This document shows positions 1 to 8,919 of a DNA stretch of 34,369 nucleotides, in pieces. Made by a program: the position numbers and the translations under genes. Within the stretch, counting starts at the first letter, position 1; each line of letters opens with the position of its first letter. This DNA comes from Chloroflexota bacterium. GTDB taxonomy: Bacteria; Chloroflexota; Dehalococcoidia; Lucifugimonadales; Lucifugimonadaceae. The stretch is taken from the NCBI GenBank assembly GCA_027623795.1, contig JAQBUX010000006.1:1-34369 (forward strand), read 5' to 3'. The notes under the pieces are model-generated. The model searched no databases and had not been told where the DNA came from. It worked only from the letters and a program-made list of their open reading frames with translations.

Positions 1-3
1 CAC

Positions 4-1458
4 CTAGTCGCCCCAGCGTGCTAGCGAACGCGGAGACAGCTCGTCGATTTCGCGCTCGGCCCAGTCCGCCTGCGGTATCCGGTCCCAGAGACGTTCGCCG
101 GACGCCTGCAGACGCACGCCAAGTTCCGCGACGTCGACGCCGGGGATCGACCTCTCGTCCATCACCGTCCGGCCGTTGATCACGACCTTCCGAAGGTCTT
201 CTTCTCGCGCCGAGTAAACAAGATTTTTGAGCGGATCGCGGAACGGCGCCATCCATGTGCCGCCGGTGTCCCAGACCAGCAGATCAGCCTTCGCCCCCGG
301 CGCAATCCGACCCAGGTCATCCCTCCCGAGCGCTGCGGCGCCACCCAGCGTCGCGGCCGTGAACACCTCCGCCGCGGTCGATCGTTCGGCGTTCCTGCCG
401 GTGACCTTGCCGAGCACGGCGGCCCAGCGCATCGCTTCGAGCATCGACTGTGGCGCTGTATCGGTACCGATCGACATATTCACGTCCGCCGACAGGTAGT
501 CGGCGAAGCTTTCGAGTGCGATGCCCCGGCGTGCGAACACCCACGGCGCATGGGCCACCGTCGCTCCGGCGTCGCCAAGAATCTCGATGTCGTTTCCGAT
601 CTGGTTGATCCACGAGTGTGAGTTCGGGAATATCCCGTGCCCGACTATCGCCATAGGCCCGCGTGGTCCCAGAAAGCCGATGTCGAGCAGCCATTCGACG
701 GGCGTCCTCCCGTGCCTGCGCATCATCTCGTGAAACTCGACCACCGATTGCGAGGCGTGTGTCTGTATCGGCACGCCCAGGTCGCGGGCGGCGTCGCACG
801 CCCTGCGAAACAGGTCTTCGGTGCAGGTGTCGATCTGCATCGGACACAGCATTCCGCGGATCAGACCGTCGTGGGCTCCGTCGTGGCGCTCGATGAACTC
901 GATCGCCCGTGCCAGTCCGTCCAGCCCCGCCTGCTCGTCCCAGTCGTATAGCACCTGGCGTCCGTCGGACGTGTACCAGCGGCCGGAACGGAACGTCGGG
1001 GCGAGGTACATCCGGAGACCGATCTCTGCGGCGCGCGCCATGTTGTACTCCGGCATCGGGTCCATCGAAAACACGGTCGTCGTGCCGCTCATCACGAGCT
1101 CTACCGATGAAAAGTCCAGGCAAGCGCGAGTGCCCTCTTCATCCTGTGCGCCGGACCTCGCCGGAAGCATCTCGTATAGGCCGGACATACCGAACTCACG
1201 CCGGCCGACGTCCTCGATGTATGACTTGTCCAGCGGCGATCCGCCGATGTGCGCGTGGAGGTTAATAAGACCGGGCGTTACCAGCCGGCCGGGCGCCTCG
1301 ATCTCAGTACAGTCCGGATCCGGTCGCCACGCGGAGTGCGGTCCCACCCAGGTAATCGTGTCGCCTTCGTACGCAACCACGCCATCCTCGATATGCCGAT
1401 GTGACACGCCGTCGAACCCGATGACGTGTCCTGCGTGGATCGCTGTCGTTGAGGTCAT
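4..1458 (-). CDS. TRZ/ATZ-type metal-dependent amidohydrolase
   Basis: A 484-residue cytosolic hydrolase of the amidohydrolase superfamily, in the group that includes chlorohydrolases and S-adenosylhomocysteine/guanine-type deaminases. The metal site is visible in order: HAH in LINLHAHIGG near residue 67, a His in QTHASQS, a His in IVGHGIF, and the Asp of SIGTDTAP. The N- and C-terminal parts form the usual small beta-sandwich domain (the end carries KADLLVWDT). ATG at 1458 is preceded by GGAG five bases upstream, and the TAG stop lies at positions 4-6, so the gene is complete. It lies 73 bases downstream of the AlkA-type gene on the same strand and could be co-transcribed, but no functional link is evident. 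The family call is firm; the substrate (deamination or dechlorination of a ring or amino compound) is unknown. Confidence 0.9.
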   Translation of the reverse strand: MTSTTAIHAGHVIGFDGVSHRHIEDGVVAYEGDTITWVGPHSAWRPDPDCTEIEAPGRLVTPGLINLHAHIGGSPLDKSYIEDVGRREFGMSGLYEMLPARSGAQDEEGTRACLDFSSVELVMSGTTTVFSMDPMPEYNMARAAEIGLRMYLAPTFRSGRWYTSDGRQVLYDWDEQAGLDGLARAIEFIERHDGAHDGLIRGMLCPMQIDTCTEDLFRRACDAARDLGVPIQTHASQSVVEFHEMMRRHGRTPVEWLLDIGFLGPRGPMAIVGHGIFPNSHSWINQIGNDIEILGDAGATVAHAPWVFARRGIALESFADYLSADVNMSIGTDTAPQSMLEAMRWAAVLGKVTGRNAERSTAAEVFTAATLGGAAALGRDDLGRIAPGAKADLLVWDTGGTWMAPFRDPLKNLVYSAREEDLRKVVINGRTVMDERSIPGVDVAELGVRLQASGERLWDRIPQADWAEREIDELSPRSLARWGD

Positions 1459-1531
1459 ATTTACTCCGCCGTAGGGCCCGCCTGCCGGGCCGACATACCC
1501 GGCTGGACAAGCCTAACGAACCCCAAACGGT

Positions 1532-3112
1532 TCAGGCAGCTTCCGACCCCGCCGGGGTTGGGAGGGAGCGGAGCAAGTAGGTAAACGCCAGCGACCTCCA
1601 TGGACTCCAACGTTGCGACATCTTCTCGATGGTCTCGTCGGTCGATGAGCCACGCGATGACAGCTTCAAGATCGCACTTTTGAGTCCCAGGTCACCAGAC
1701 GGAAACGCATCCATATGGCCGAATACGCGCATGGCGATCATGTTGGCGGTCCATGGGCCGATCCCCGGGATCTGTTGGAGGCGCTTCAGCAGTTCGGGCA
1801 AAGCGCTGTGATCGTAGAGATCGAGGGATTGATCAGCCACCGCCCCGGAAAACGACCGGATAGCGAGAGACCTCGCCTGAGGAATCCCCATCGAAGTAAG
1901 GTCAGCATCACGAAGCCGATCGGCTGAAGGAAACAAGAACCCGAGACCAACCTGCCCGAGGCCGGGTACGGGGGTCCCAAGCTCCCGCGTGATACGCCCG
2001 GCGAGCGTGCTTGCGCCCCTCACGGTCACCTGCTGGCCGAGAATTATCCGGACCCCCGTCTCGAACCGGTCCCAGGCGCCGGGGAGTGTGAGGCCGGGCC
2101 TTAAAGCTATGAGGGGAGCGAGCACGGGGTCGCCAGACAACTCCTCTCGGGCCCGTGAAACGTCGACGTCCATCCCGAACAGAGTTCGGCAGCGGGCGAC
2201 ATCCCCCGGGAGCCCGTTAAACGATGGCAGGTGGGCGATCAGTCTCAGGTCACCGCCGCCTGCACCGCCAGACACCTCGATGACTCCCGGATATCCACAG
2301 GTGTTCGTGACACGCCTGTAGACGCCATCGACGACCGACTCGACACCGGGAATGACGCGCGGCGCCAAATATTCAAGGATGGCGTCGAAATCGAACCCCT
2401 CCGGACAGGGGATGCGCAGTTTCAATCCTCCGTCTATCACGAGGCGATCCGCTTTGCGGCGTTTCTTTCTCAGTTCGGTCGGCGTGAATCGAAACACGTT
2501 TTTCATCACCCGGTTCATCTGCCGAATGCTCTTGAAGCCGGAGGCCGACGAGATGTGTGTGACCGTCAGATCCGTCTCGTCCAGAAGCCTGCGTGCGAAG
2601 TGGGCCCGTCTGGATTGAGCGATCAACGCCGGTGTCGCTCCGATGTGATCCTCAAACAACCGGTTGAGATGACGTGGACTGATCCCGATACGCCTGCCCA
2701 GATCCGCGGCGCTGTTCTGGTCCATGAACCCGTCGGCGATAAGCATCAAAGATTGCCGGACCACCTCCGGCGTGTCGCCGTTGATGAGCGTGTCGCCGCG
2801 TCGATCGGGGCGGCATATCAGGCAGGGCCTGAACCCCGCGGCCTGTGCGGCCACGGCAGAGGGATACGCCGCCCGATTAGCGGGCTTTGGGCGTCCGGAA
2901 CAACCCGCACGGCAATAGATGCCGGTGGTAAAAACGGCGTTAACTCCCCGGTCGCCCAACTCTGGCAAGATCATGAGTGCATTCTGCGTGCGCCTTCCCG
3001 GGATGAGCTGGACAGATTCGGACACGATATCGAATCTAGAGCGATGGTGTCCGAAAACGGCCGGTTTGATCGGTGCGCCGGCTCTAACGTCAGGTCCATG
3101 CACCTGAAACAT
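1532..3112 (-). CDS. alkA: Ada-AraC-AlkA fusion: DNA-3-methyladenine glycosylase II with regulatory N-terminus
   Basis: Predicted three-part alkylation-repair protein of up to 526 residues. An Ada-type zinc/methylphosphotriester module has its four cysteines at 67, 71, 97 and 100 (GIYCRAGC and CLICRPD), with Cys67 as the expected methyl acceptor. An AraC-type helix-turn-helix pair spans about 120-215. An AlkA-type glycosylase follows, with an HhH-GPD core around 350-480: LGQQVTVRG, PGIGPWTANMIAMR, and catalytic Asp474 in SGDLGL. This resembles the AdaA-AlkA fusions of actinobacteria; such proteins excise alkylated bases and may sense methylation to activate transcription. The first 46 residues match nothing I recognise and the start is uncertain: Met47 (position 2974) would leave a very short lead into the Ada module. 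It is divergent from the Ogt gene, which suggests shared control. Confidence 0.88.
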   Translation of the reverse strand: MFQVHGPDVRAGAPIKPAVFGHHRSRFDIVSESVQLIPGRRTQNALMILPELGDRGVNAVFTTGIYCRAGCSGRPKPANRAAYPSAVAAQAAGFRPCLICRPDRRGDTLINGDTPEVVRQSLMLIADGFMDQNSAADLGRRIGISPRHLNRLFEDHIGATPALIAQSRRAHFARRLLDETDLTVTHISSASGFKSIRQMNRVMKNVFRFTPTELRKKRRKADRLVIDGGLKLRIPCPEGFDFDAILEYLAPRVIPGVESVVDGVYRRVTNTCGYPGVIEVSGGAGGGDLRLIAHLPSFNGLPGDVARCRTLFGMDVDVSRAREELSGDPVLAPLIALRPGLTLPGAWDRFETGVRIILGQQVTVRGASTLAGRITRELGTPVPGLGQVGLGFLFPSADRLRDADLTSMGIPQARSLAIRSFSGAVADQSLDLYDHSALPELLKRLQQIPGIGPWTANMIAMRVFGHMDAFPSGDLGLKSAILKLSSRGSSTDETIEKMSQRWSPWRSLAFTYLLRSLPTPAGSEAA

Positions 3113-3274
3113 CCGGCCGCCGTGCTGTCCGCCGAAATGGGCCTTTCGCGACGACCCAACAATCGAACCGGAGATATTCCGACCGGTCAGGGCTGCAACG
3201 TTCAGGTGGCGGTCAAGCGCGCAGGCCAGGAGCGGCGGGTGATTGCGACAGATTCAGGACGGGAGGGTCACATC
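3113..3274. promoter_or_regulatory. Divergent control region between AlkA-type and Ogt genes
   Basis: This 162-base gap separates two divergently transcribed alkylation-repair genes, so it should hold both promoters. By analogy with the Ada response, the methylated AlkA fusion could bind here. I could not pick out convincing -35/-10 boxes or a repeated Ada-box-like motif. The assignment rests on gene arrangement only. Confidence 0.4.
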
Positions 3275-3772
3275 GTGGCCGACGACCGACACTACATGAC
3301 GACGACGGACAGTCAGTTCGGGGAACTGACGCTGGTGGCGACCGATCTTGGCCTGCGGGCGGTCAAGTGGCCCGCAGAACTGGCACGCAGGGTGCCGCTG
3401 CCTGATGAACTGACCGTCGCGCCCGATCATCCTGTACTGAGCGCAGCGCTTCTCCAACTTCGGGAGTACTTTGACGGCGAGCGCACGGAATTCGACCTCC
3501 TGTTCGATCTTCGAGGGACCGAGTTTCAGGAAATGGCCTGGCGCGCGCTCGGTTCCATCCCCTACGGAGCCACCACGACCTATGGTCGTCAGGCGGAACG
3601 AATCGGCCGGCCCACCGCCACGCGCGCCATCGGAGCCGCCAACGGCCGGAACCCGATCTCGATCATTCTTCCCTGCCATCGTGTGATCGGGGCCAACGGC
3701 GATCTGACGGGTTTCGCCGGAGGTATCGATACCAAAAGGCGGCTGTTGGCGTTCGAGGTCGCCAACACGTAG
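3275..3772 (+). CDS. ogt: Methylated-DNA--protein-cysteine methyltransferase
   Basis: A 165-residue suicide methyltransferase that moves the methyl group of O6-methylguanine onto its own cysteine. The active-site motif PCHRVIG places the acceptor at Cys134. Upstream are the DNA-binding helix region (GTEFQEMAWRALGSIPYG, then TTYGRQAERIGRP) and the usual TRAIGAANGRNP; downstream are GFAGG and KRRLLAFE. The frame is open far upstream, but that part is antisense to the AlkA gene. I place the start at GTG 3275 because GGGAGGG ends about seven bases before it; ATG 3296 is the alternative. Length and motifs are normal for the family. Pairing with the divergent Ada-AlkA fusion makes a small alkylation-damage module, with the C-terminal Ada function supplied as a separate protein. 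Confidence 0.93.
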   Translation: MADDRHYMTTTDSQFGELTLVATDLGLRAVKWPAELARRVPLPDELTVAPDHPVLSAALLQLREYFDGERTEFDLLFDLRGTEFQEMAWRALGSIPYGATTTYGRQAERIGRPTATRAIGAANGRNPISIILPCHRVIGANGDLTGFAGGIDTKRRLLAFEVANT

Positions 3773-4108
3773 GGCCAACACGCAGGCCAAAAACTCGGAA
3801 GGTAAACAACACCGGCCACCGGCCCGGGCGACCGCGGTCGCCTTCCGCAGAGGAACCGCGTTTCCGGCCTGGTATGCGCTCTTCTACCGGACGGTACCGG
3901 TCAAAGTCCGCCGCAAAGCCCGGTTGCACGCGCCACAAGCGCCGGAACGGCATTCCCGACCGCGGCCTGCCAACGCAGTCGAAACCTTGGATGGATGCGT
4001 TGCCGGATCTACATCCGCGCTCATCGGAATCCACGTGCATCAAATCATGTAATTTCGGGGGCTGCACCGTGGCCCATATTCACCACCACTGACGATACGG
4101 ACGATTAC
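3773..4108. other. Non-coding gap after ogt, containing a 16-bp palindrome
   Basis: About 336 bases without a convincing gene. The notable element is a perfect palindrome at 3827-3842 (GGCGACCGCGGTCGCC), about 55 bases after the ogt stop. It could fold as a hairpin but has no following T-run, so a terminator role is only possible. The open frames seen here on either strand have no recognisable protein character. The promoter of the DUF3179 pair should lie near the right end. Confidence 0.4.
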
Positions 4109-5497
4109 TTGACCAACATCTCATCTACCACACTGGGTCGGGCGCTGAGCCGCCGCCGCACGCTGATAAGCGCCGCCGCGTTTGTGGCCGTCGTTGCCGT
4201 AGCCTGCGGTAGTGACCCGGACAGCCAGCAAGCTCCAGCCGCGCCCGCGGATTCGCCCGCCTCCGGAGTCGTGACCGCAGCGCCTGCCGCCACTGTGGCG
4301 CCGTCCTCAACAACAAACCCGACTACTCCAGATACAGGCGCAATCGACTCGATCCCCGGGAGGGTGCTTTCTTCGGTGGAACAGACTTTCGCATCGCGTG
4401 CCCAGGGACAGGGCTGGGAGACCGACTTCACGAAGATCGTCGACAACGTAGACGTGCGAGACATCCTGTCGGGCGGCGTACCGAGGGACGGCATCCCGTC
4501 GATCGATAACCCGAAGTTCGCCGCCGTCAGTGACGCGCCCGCCTACCTCAGGTCCGATGAACCCGTGATCGTTCTCGAACTGAACGGGGCGCAACGCGCG
4601 TACCCTCTCTCGATCCTCACCTGGCACGAGATCGTGAACGACGAGGTCAACGGGGTCCCGATCGTCGTCACCTTCTGCCCGCTCTGCAACACCTCCATTA
4701 CCTTCCCGCGCACACTTCCCGACGGTCGCGTTCTGGATTTTGGCGTGAGCGGCAACCTGCGAAACAGTGACCTGATCATGTACGACCGCCAGACCGAGAC
4801 GTGGTGGCAACAGATCACCGGAGAGGGGATCATCGGCGAGCTCGCGGGCACAAAACTGGAGTTCCTGCCGGTGGCCATCACGAGCTGGGACCAGTTCGCG
4901 ACCCAGTTCCCGGATGGTGACGTCCTGTTGCAACCGACCAGCCTGGACCGCCACCCGGTCACGGGAGCGCCGATCGCCCGGAACTACTCCTCTCCCCCAT
5001 ATGCGGGGTACGACAGCATCAATAGCTCCCCATTCCTGTTCGACGGCCCGCTCGACGGCCGGCTGCTCCCGATGGAGCGCGTTGCCACCGTGAGCCTGGG
5101 TGAGTTGGAAGTGGCCTATCCGTTCAACTTCCTGGCCGAGAACCCGGTCATCAACGACGTAGTTGATGAGATGCCCGTCACCGTATTCTTCGACGACGGT
5201 ACCGAGTCAGCCTTTACGGCGAGAAGCGGTAACTTCTCCAAGTCAGGCTCCACGACGCTCTTTGGACGAACGGTCGGCGACCGGGTCCTTACGTTCAGCG
5301 TCGAGAACGGCGTCATTACGGACGCCGAGACCGGCTCAACTTGGAGCAAGTTCGGCAAGGCGCTCGACGGGGAGCTGGCGGGCGCAGAGCTTGAACCGGT
5401 CGTCCACGCCGCGCATTTCTGGTTCGCATGGGCCGCCTTCAGCCCGGAGACCGAGATCCGCGACTCAACCGACAGTCTGACATCGACGGTTGTTTAA
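4109..5497 (+). CDS. DUF3179 domain lipoprotein (first of a tandem pair)
   Basis: A predicted exported lipoprotein of about 462 residues. The N-terminus has an Arg-rich start (LSRRR), a hydrophobic stretch and a lipobox ending at Cys33 (AVVAVAC), then a long Ala/Pro/Thr linker typical of a surface tether. The body is DUF3179: AYPLSILTWHEIVNDE, then TFCPLCNTSI with Cys190 and Cys193, then MYDRQTETWWQQITGE. A later segment, AYPFNFLAENPVINDV, repeats the first pattern without the cysteines. The biochemical function of DUF3179 is not established. The frame is open from 3995, but I favour TTG 4109 because it gives a normal signal peptide; the ribosome site there is weak. The stop overlaps the start of the next gene, a paralogue, so the two are surely co-translated. 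Confidence 0.85.
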   Translation: MTNISSTTLGRALSRRRTLISAAAFVAVVAVACGSDPDSQQAPAAPADSPASGVVTAAPAATVAPSSTTNPTTPDTGAIDSIPGRVLSSVEQTFASRAQGQGWETDFTKIVDNVDVRDILSGGVPRDGIPSIDNPKFAAVSDAPAYLRSDEPVIVLELNGAQRAYPLSILTWHEIVNDEVNGVPIVVTFCPLCNTSITFPRTLPDGRVLDFGVSGNLRNSDLIMYDRQTETWWQQITGEGIIGELAGTKLEFLPVAITSWDQFATQFPDGDVLLQPTSLDRHPVTGAPIARNYSSPPYAGYDSINSSPFLFDGPLDGRLLPMERVATVSLGELEVAYPFNFLAENPVINDVVDEMPVTVFFDDGTESAFTARSGNFSKSGSTTLFGRTVGDRVLTFSVENGVITDAETGSTWSKFGKALDGELAGAELEPVVHAAHFWFAWAAFSPETEIRDSTDSLTSTVV

Positions 5498-6950
5498 CGA
5501 CATCCGCAGACGATCTCCATCTAACCCGTCATCCGGCGGCGCGACGGCTGGTCGTCTTGTCAGACCGGGATCACGCAAAGGCAGGGCGTTCCTGCTCACC
5601 GCCGCGGCCGTCGTCGCCAGCATCGCGGTCGCCTGCAGCTCTGACAACGATGCCGATACCGGCGTGTCGCCGTCCCCGTTGCCTGCCCCGACCGCTGTCC
5701 CGGCATCGACGCCCGAACCGACGGCTTCGCCTGCGCCTGCGCCAACACAAGCGCCTGGCGATGGCGATCGCCCGCGGATCAAGCTGCGCCCGACGCCCGA
5801 AGGCACGATCGCCGAGCAGATCAGAAACGGCTGGCTTCAGGAGCGCGTCAATGACGGGTGGAACACCGACATAACGAAGGTGGTCCCGGACCTAAAGGTT
5901 GGTCTTTTCACAAAGCCGTCCGACTTCATTAATAAGGACGGCATCCCCTCCATCGACAGTCCGGAGTTCGCTACGGCGAGCGACGCCCCCGATTACATGC
6001 GGCCGGAGGAACCGGTCATCCTGGTCAACGTCAACGGCGACGCGAGGGCCTACCCGCTCTCGATCCTGATGTGGCACGAGATCGTGAACGACGAGATCGG
6101 CGGCGAGCCGGTGACCGTCACGTTCTGCCCCCTATGCAACAGCTCAGTCGCGTTCTCCGGGCGTCACGATGGTCGCGTCCTCGATTTCGGCACTACGGGC
6201 TGGATCGCAAGCGCAGATCTCGTGATGTACGACAGGCAGACAGAGACATGGTGGCAACAGATCACCGGGGAGGGAGTTATCGGCGAGTTTGCGGGAGACA
6301 CGTTGACATTCCTACCGTCGTCTATCGTCGGGTGGCAGGACTTTGCCGAGCAGTACCCCGAAGGCAAGCTCCTGTTGCGACCGGTCCCGGGAACGATCCA
6401 CGCTATCTCCGGCCAGGAGATCACCCACAACCGGACCTACGATGATCCGCCGTACTCCGGGTACGACGTCGCCGGATCGTTACCGAGCTTCTTCACCGGG
6501 GCTTTCGATCTCACGCTTCAGCCCGTCGACAGGGTCGCCGCGTTCGACCTCGGCGGCGAGTCCGTCGCCTACCCGTTCCGCGCTCTCGCAAACCGGCCCG
6601 TGGTGAACGACACGGTTGGCGGAGAGGAGATCGTCATCTTTTTCGACAACGGCACGGAGTCCGCCTTCCGCACCAGCACACGTGGACAGAACTACCAGAC
6701 CACCGGTTCCACGACCGCATTCTCCCGGGACTTCGAGGGACGCACCTTGACATTCGCGGCAGATGACGACGGCATTATTTCGGACGCCGAAACCGGGACC
6801 GAATGGAACAGGTTCGGGAGGGCGATCGCAGGCGAACTGGCCGGCGCGCAGTTGGAGGCGGTTGTCCACGGCGCCGAGTTCTGGTTCGCTGTTGCCGCAT
6901 TCAATCCGGGGATCGAGGTCCGATTACTCGAGCTGCTGGCGAGCGAATAA
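5490..6950 (+). CDS. DUF3179 domain lipoprotein (second of a tandem pair)
   Basis: A 486-residue paralogue of the preceding protein. The N-terminus is basic, then hydrophobic, with a lipobox at Cys49 (SIAVAC), followed by a Pro/Ala/Thr-rich tether to about residue 95. The DUF3179 body shows AYPLSILMWHEIVNDEIGG, TFCPLCNSSVAF (Cys213, Cys216), MYDRQTETWWQQITGE, and a second Cys-free copy of the AYP...VNDTVGG pattern. The start is TTG 5490, which overlaps the previous gene's TAA by eight bases, so translation is probably coupled. Both proteins should sit on the outside of the cytoplasmic membrane. The paired CPLC cysteines suggest metal binding or thiol chemistry, but this is inference; no function is known to me. 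Confidence 0.87.
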   Translation: MFNDIRRRSPSNPSSGGATAGRLVRPGSRKGRAFLLTAAAVVASIAVACSSDNDADTGVSPSPLPAPTAVPASTPEPTASPAPAPTQAPGDGDRPRIKLRPTPEGTIAEQIRNGWLQERVNDGWNTDITKVVPDLKVGLFTKPSDFINKDGIPSIDSPEFATASDAPDYMRPEEPVILVNVNGDARAYPLSILMWHEIVNDEIGGEPVTVTFCPLCNSSVAFSGRHDGRVLDFGTTGWIASADLVMYDRQTETWWQQITGEGVIGEFAGDTLTFLPSSIVGWQDFAEQYPEGKLLLRPVPGTIHAISGQEITHNRTYDDPPYSGYDVAGSLPSFFTGAFDLTLQPVDRVAAFDLGGESVAYPFRALANRPVVNDTVGGEEIVIFFDNGTESAFRTSTRGQNYQTTGSTTAFSRDFEGRTLTFAADDDGIISDAETGTEWNRFGRAIAGELAGAQLEAVVHGAEFWFAVAAFNPGIEVRLLELLASE

Positions 6951-7060
6951 ACGTTCCGGTGATCTCCGGCCGGCCGATTGGCGGACGGGCGGTATCCAGT
7001 TTCGTCCGACCTGCTCCGCCTGCAGTCATCGGTCGCCCGAAAATCTTCATATGAAATTTA

Positions 7061-7090
7061 TTGACGCACGCGATTGTCTTGATTTATCTT
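7061..7090 (+). promoter_or_regulatory. Candidate sigma-70-type promoter for the Usp-like gene
   Basis: TTGACG at 7061-7066 is followed, after an 18-base spacer, by TATCTT at 7085-7090, in a locally AT-rich stretch of an otherwise GC-rich gap. It would give a leader of roughly 115 bases before the Usp-like ATG at 7212. The -10 match is only four of six. Confidence 0.35.
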
Positions 7091-7211
7091 GCCATCTCTA
7101 TCGGGAACGGCCTGTTTCGGACCTGGCTTCGGATCCGTTATGGCCCATGCCGTTGCCCTCGGATCGAACACGCCCGGACCAGGCGTTTATGCAGATCGCG
7201 GAGGTTGAAAA

Positions 7212-7610
7212 ATGGTGACAAGAGTCCTGGTGCCAGTCGATTCGACCACGGCGGCCGTTCTCGCCTACAAAGAGGTCCGGGCGGCGCTGCGGGACGATCC
7301 TTATGTCGTGTTCCTGCGGGTTTTGACGCCCGGCGAAGAGTCGCTAAAGGCACGGGCGCGTGCCAGTCTGGTCAAATGCCTCATGGTTTACCGCACCCGG
7401 GGTGTCGATTCCGAGATGCAGTTGATCGAGGCGGAGACCGTTGCGAAAGGCATTGCAGACGCAACCACTCGCTTCGAGATCGACGAGATCATGTGCATTC
7501 AGGGCCACGGCGCAGATGATCCGTCCGGGGTTGTGGCCGATCTCGGCTCTTTGACCGGCGTTCCTGTCCGGGTGATGGTCGGGGAACGCGAAACGGCGAC
7601 CGCCGGCTGA
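7212..7610 (+). CDS. Universal-stress-protein-like small protein
   Basis: A 132-residue soluble protein with a UspA-like fold signature: TRVLVPVDSTTAAVLAYKEV at the N-terminus (first strand with Asp, then helix), a central helical region, and a C-terminal strand GVPVRVMVG after a loop GHGADDPSG. The classic ATP-binding spacing (Gly-x2-Gly-x9-Gly-Ser/Thr) is not clearly present, so it may belong to the non-ATP-binding branch or be a diverged relative. The start ATG 7212 has a strong site, CGGAGG, about seven bases upstream. It stands alone between the DUF3179 pair and the oxidoreductase. The family call is moderately sure; the role is unknown. Confidence 0.65.
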   Translation: MVTRVLVPVDSTTAAVLAYKEVRAALRDDPYVVFLRVLTPGEESLKARARASLVKCLMVYRTRGVDSEMQLIEAETVAKGIADATTRFEIDEIMCIQGHGADDPSGVVADLGSLTGVPVRVMVGERETATAG

Positions 7611-7710
7611 TCGACTTGCCCCGAACGCCTGACCCGCTCGACGCTGCCGGACGGCGGTGGTACGTTGCGACTCTAGTGTTCCGCATTCCGCGGAGTGGAG
7701 TTGCACGGCC

Positions 7711-8883
7711 TTGACCGTCACAACAGATGCCGTCGTCATCGGCGGCGGCGTCATGGGCACAAGCATCCTGTACAACCTGGTCGCGCGCGGCGTCCAGAGC
7801 CCCGTGTTATTGGAGCGCACTACGCTTGGGGCGGGGTCCACGGGTCGTTCGTCCGGCGCGATCCGTATGCACTACTCGACCGAGGTGAACGCCGCCCTCG
7901 CATGGGAGTCCCTGAAAACCTACGAGAACTTTGACGACGTTATCGGCGGCGGCGATGTCGGGTTCGTCCGCACCGGCTACATGGTGTTCGTGCCGGGGCA
8001 TGCGACAGACGGTTTTCGGCACAACATCGCGTTGCAGCAACGAGTCGGTATTGACACACAGATCGTGTCGAGCGAGGAAGCTGGGGAGCTCGCGCCGGCC
8101 TTCGCCCGGTTCGATGGCGAGGTGTTCGCGTGGGAGCCGCGCTCCGGCCACGCCGATCCCTCTGGAACCGGGTTGGCCTATGCAACGCGTGCCCGGGAAC
8201 TCGGCGCAACGGTGCTGTTGGAGACCCCGGCGACGGGCGTTGAGATCGAGAACGACCGCGTCGTGGCGGTGACGACGGCTGGCGAGCGATATGCGACCAG
8301 CACGGCGATCGTCGCCACCGGGCCGTGGTCAAAATCCTTCCTGGCAGGGATCGGAATCGATCTGCCGCTCGAAGCGACCCGGCATGAGGTGTTTCTGCTG
8401 CGGCGGAACGTGGAGGAGCTGCCCTCACACCCCGGCGGCGCCGACATGGCCAACATGACCTACTTCCGGCCCGAAGCCGCCGATCTAACCCTGGTAGGCA
8501 ACGGCAACCGCGAAGAGTTCGCAGACCCGGACACCTATAACCCGCGACCGAGCATGGACTATCTGGAGGACGTCTGGCTCCGGCTGTCGAAGCGCCTACC
8601 CGGGATCGCCGGGGCCGAATTCTTCACCGGGTACGCGGGCTTGTACACATCGACGCCAGACCTGCATCCGGTGATCGACCGCGTGGACGGAATCTCGGGG
8701 TTGTACATCTGCACCGGCTTCAGTGGCCACGGGTTCAAGCTAGCGCCCGCGGTTGGGACCGTGGTCGCGGAGTTAGTTCTTGAAGGCAAAGCGAAAACGG
8801 TTGATATCTCGGCGCTCAAAATGGACCGCTTTGAACGCGGCGAGACCAACACCACGTCCTACGATTTCAAAGTGATCGCGTAG
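7711..8883 (+). CDS. FAD-dependent oxidoreductase (DAO / sarcosine oxidase beta-like)
   Basis: A predicted 390-residue flavoenzyme. Near the N-terminus, AVVIGGGVMG is the GxGxxG dinucleotide-binding motif, and LLERTTLGAGSTGRSSG follows as the FAD-contacting segment common to sarcosine oxidase beta, glycine oxidase and dimethylglycine dehydrogenase-like proteins. Further marks are AIVATGPWSK in the middle and GLYICTGFSGHGFKLAPAVG near the end, the last being the conserved flavin/active-site region. It should oxidise a secondary amine or amino acid, giving an imine and peroxide or passing electrons on; the substrate is unknown. TTG 7711 is chosen because GGAGTGGAG ends ten bases upstream and the protein then starts directly before the nucleotide-binding fold; the frame is open back to GTG 7657. 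Confidence 0.88.
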   Translation: MTVTTDAVVIGGGVMGTSILYNLVARGVQSPVLLERTTLGAGSTGRSSGAIRMHYSTEVNAALAWESLKTYENFDDVIGGGDVGFVRTGYMVFVPGHATDGFRHNIALQQRVGIDTQIVSSEEAGELAPAFARFDGEVFAWEPRSGHADPSGTGLAYATRARELGATVLLETPATGVEIENDRVVAVTTAGERYATSTAIVATGPWSKSFLAGIGIDLPLEATRHEVFLLRRNVEELPSHPGGADMANMTYFRPEAADLTLVGNGNREEFADPDTYNPRPSMDYLEDVWLRLSKRLPGIAGAEFFTGYAGLYTSTPDLHPVIDRVDGISGLYICTGFSGHGFKLAPAVGTVVAELVLEGKAKTVDISALKMDRFERGETNTTSYDFKVIA

Positions 8884-8919
8884 CGACGGGTGGGGCATCA
8901 GCCGACCAATGCTCTCTGT

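Noticed and set aside
317-1123. 268-codon minus-strand frame in the amidohydrolase gene
   Set aside because: Arg-rich out-of-frame shadow of the amidohydrolase, which has all metal-site motifs.
2231-3274. Long plus-strand open frame running into ogt
   Set aside because: It is antisense to the AlkA-type gene and has no protein character before the Ogt domain; the ribosome site supports GTG 3275.
7061-7519. Alternative frame over the Usp-like gene
   Set aside because: Arg/Gly-rich shadow; the Usp-like frame has a strong ribosome site and family pattern.
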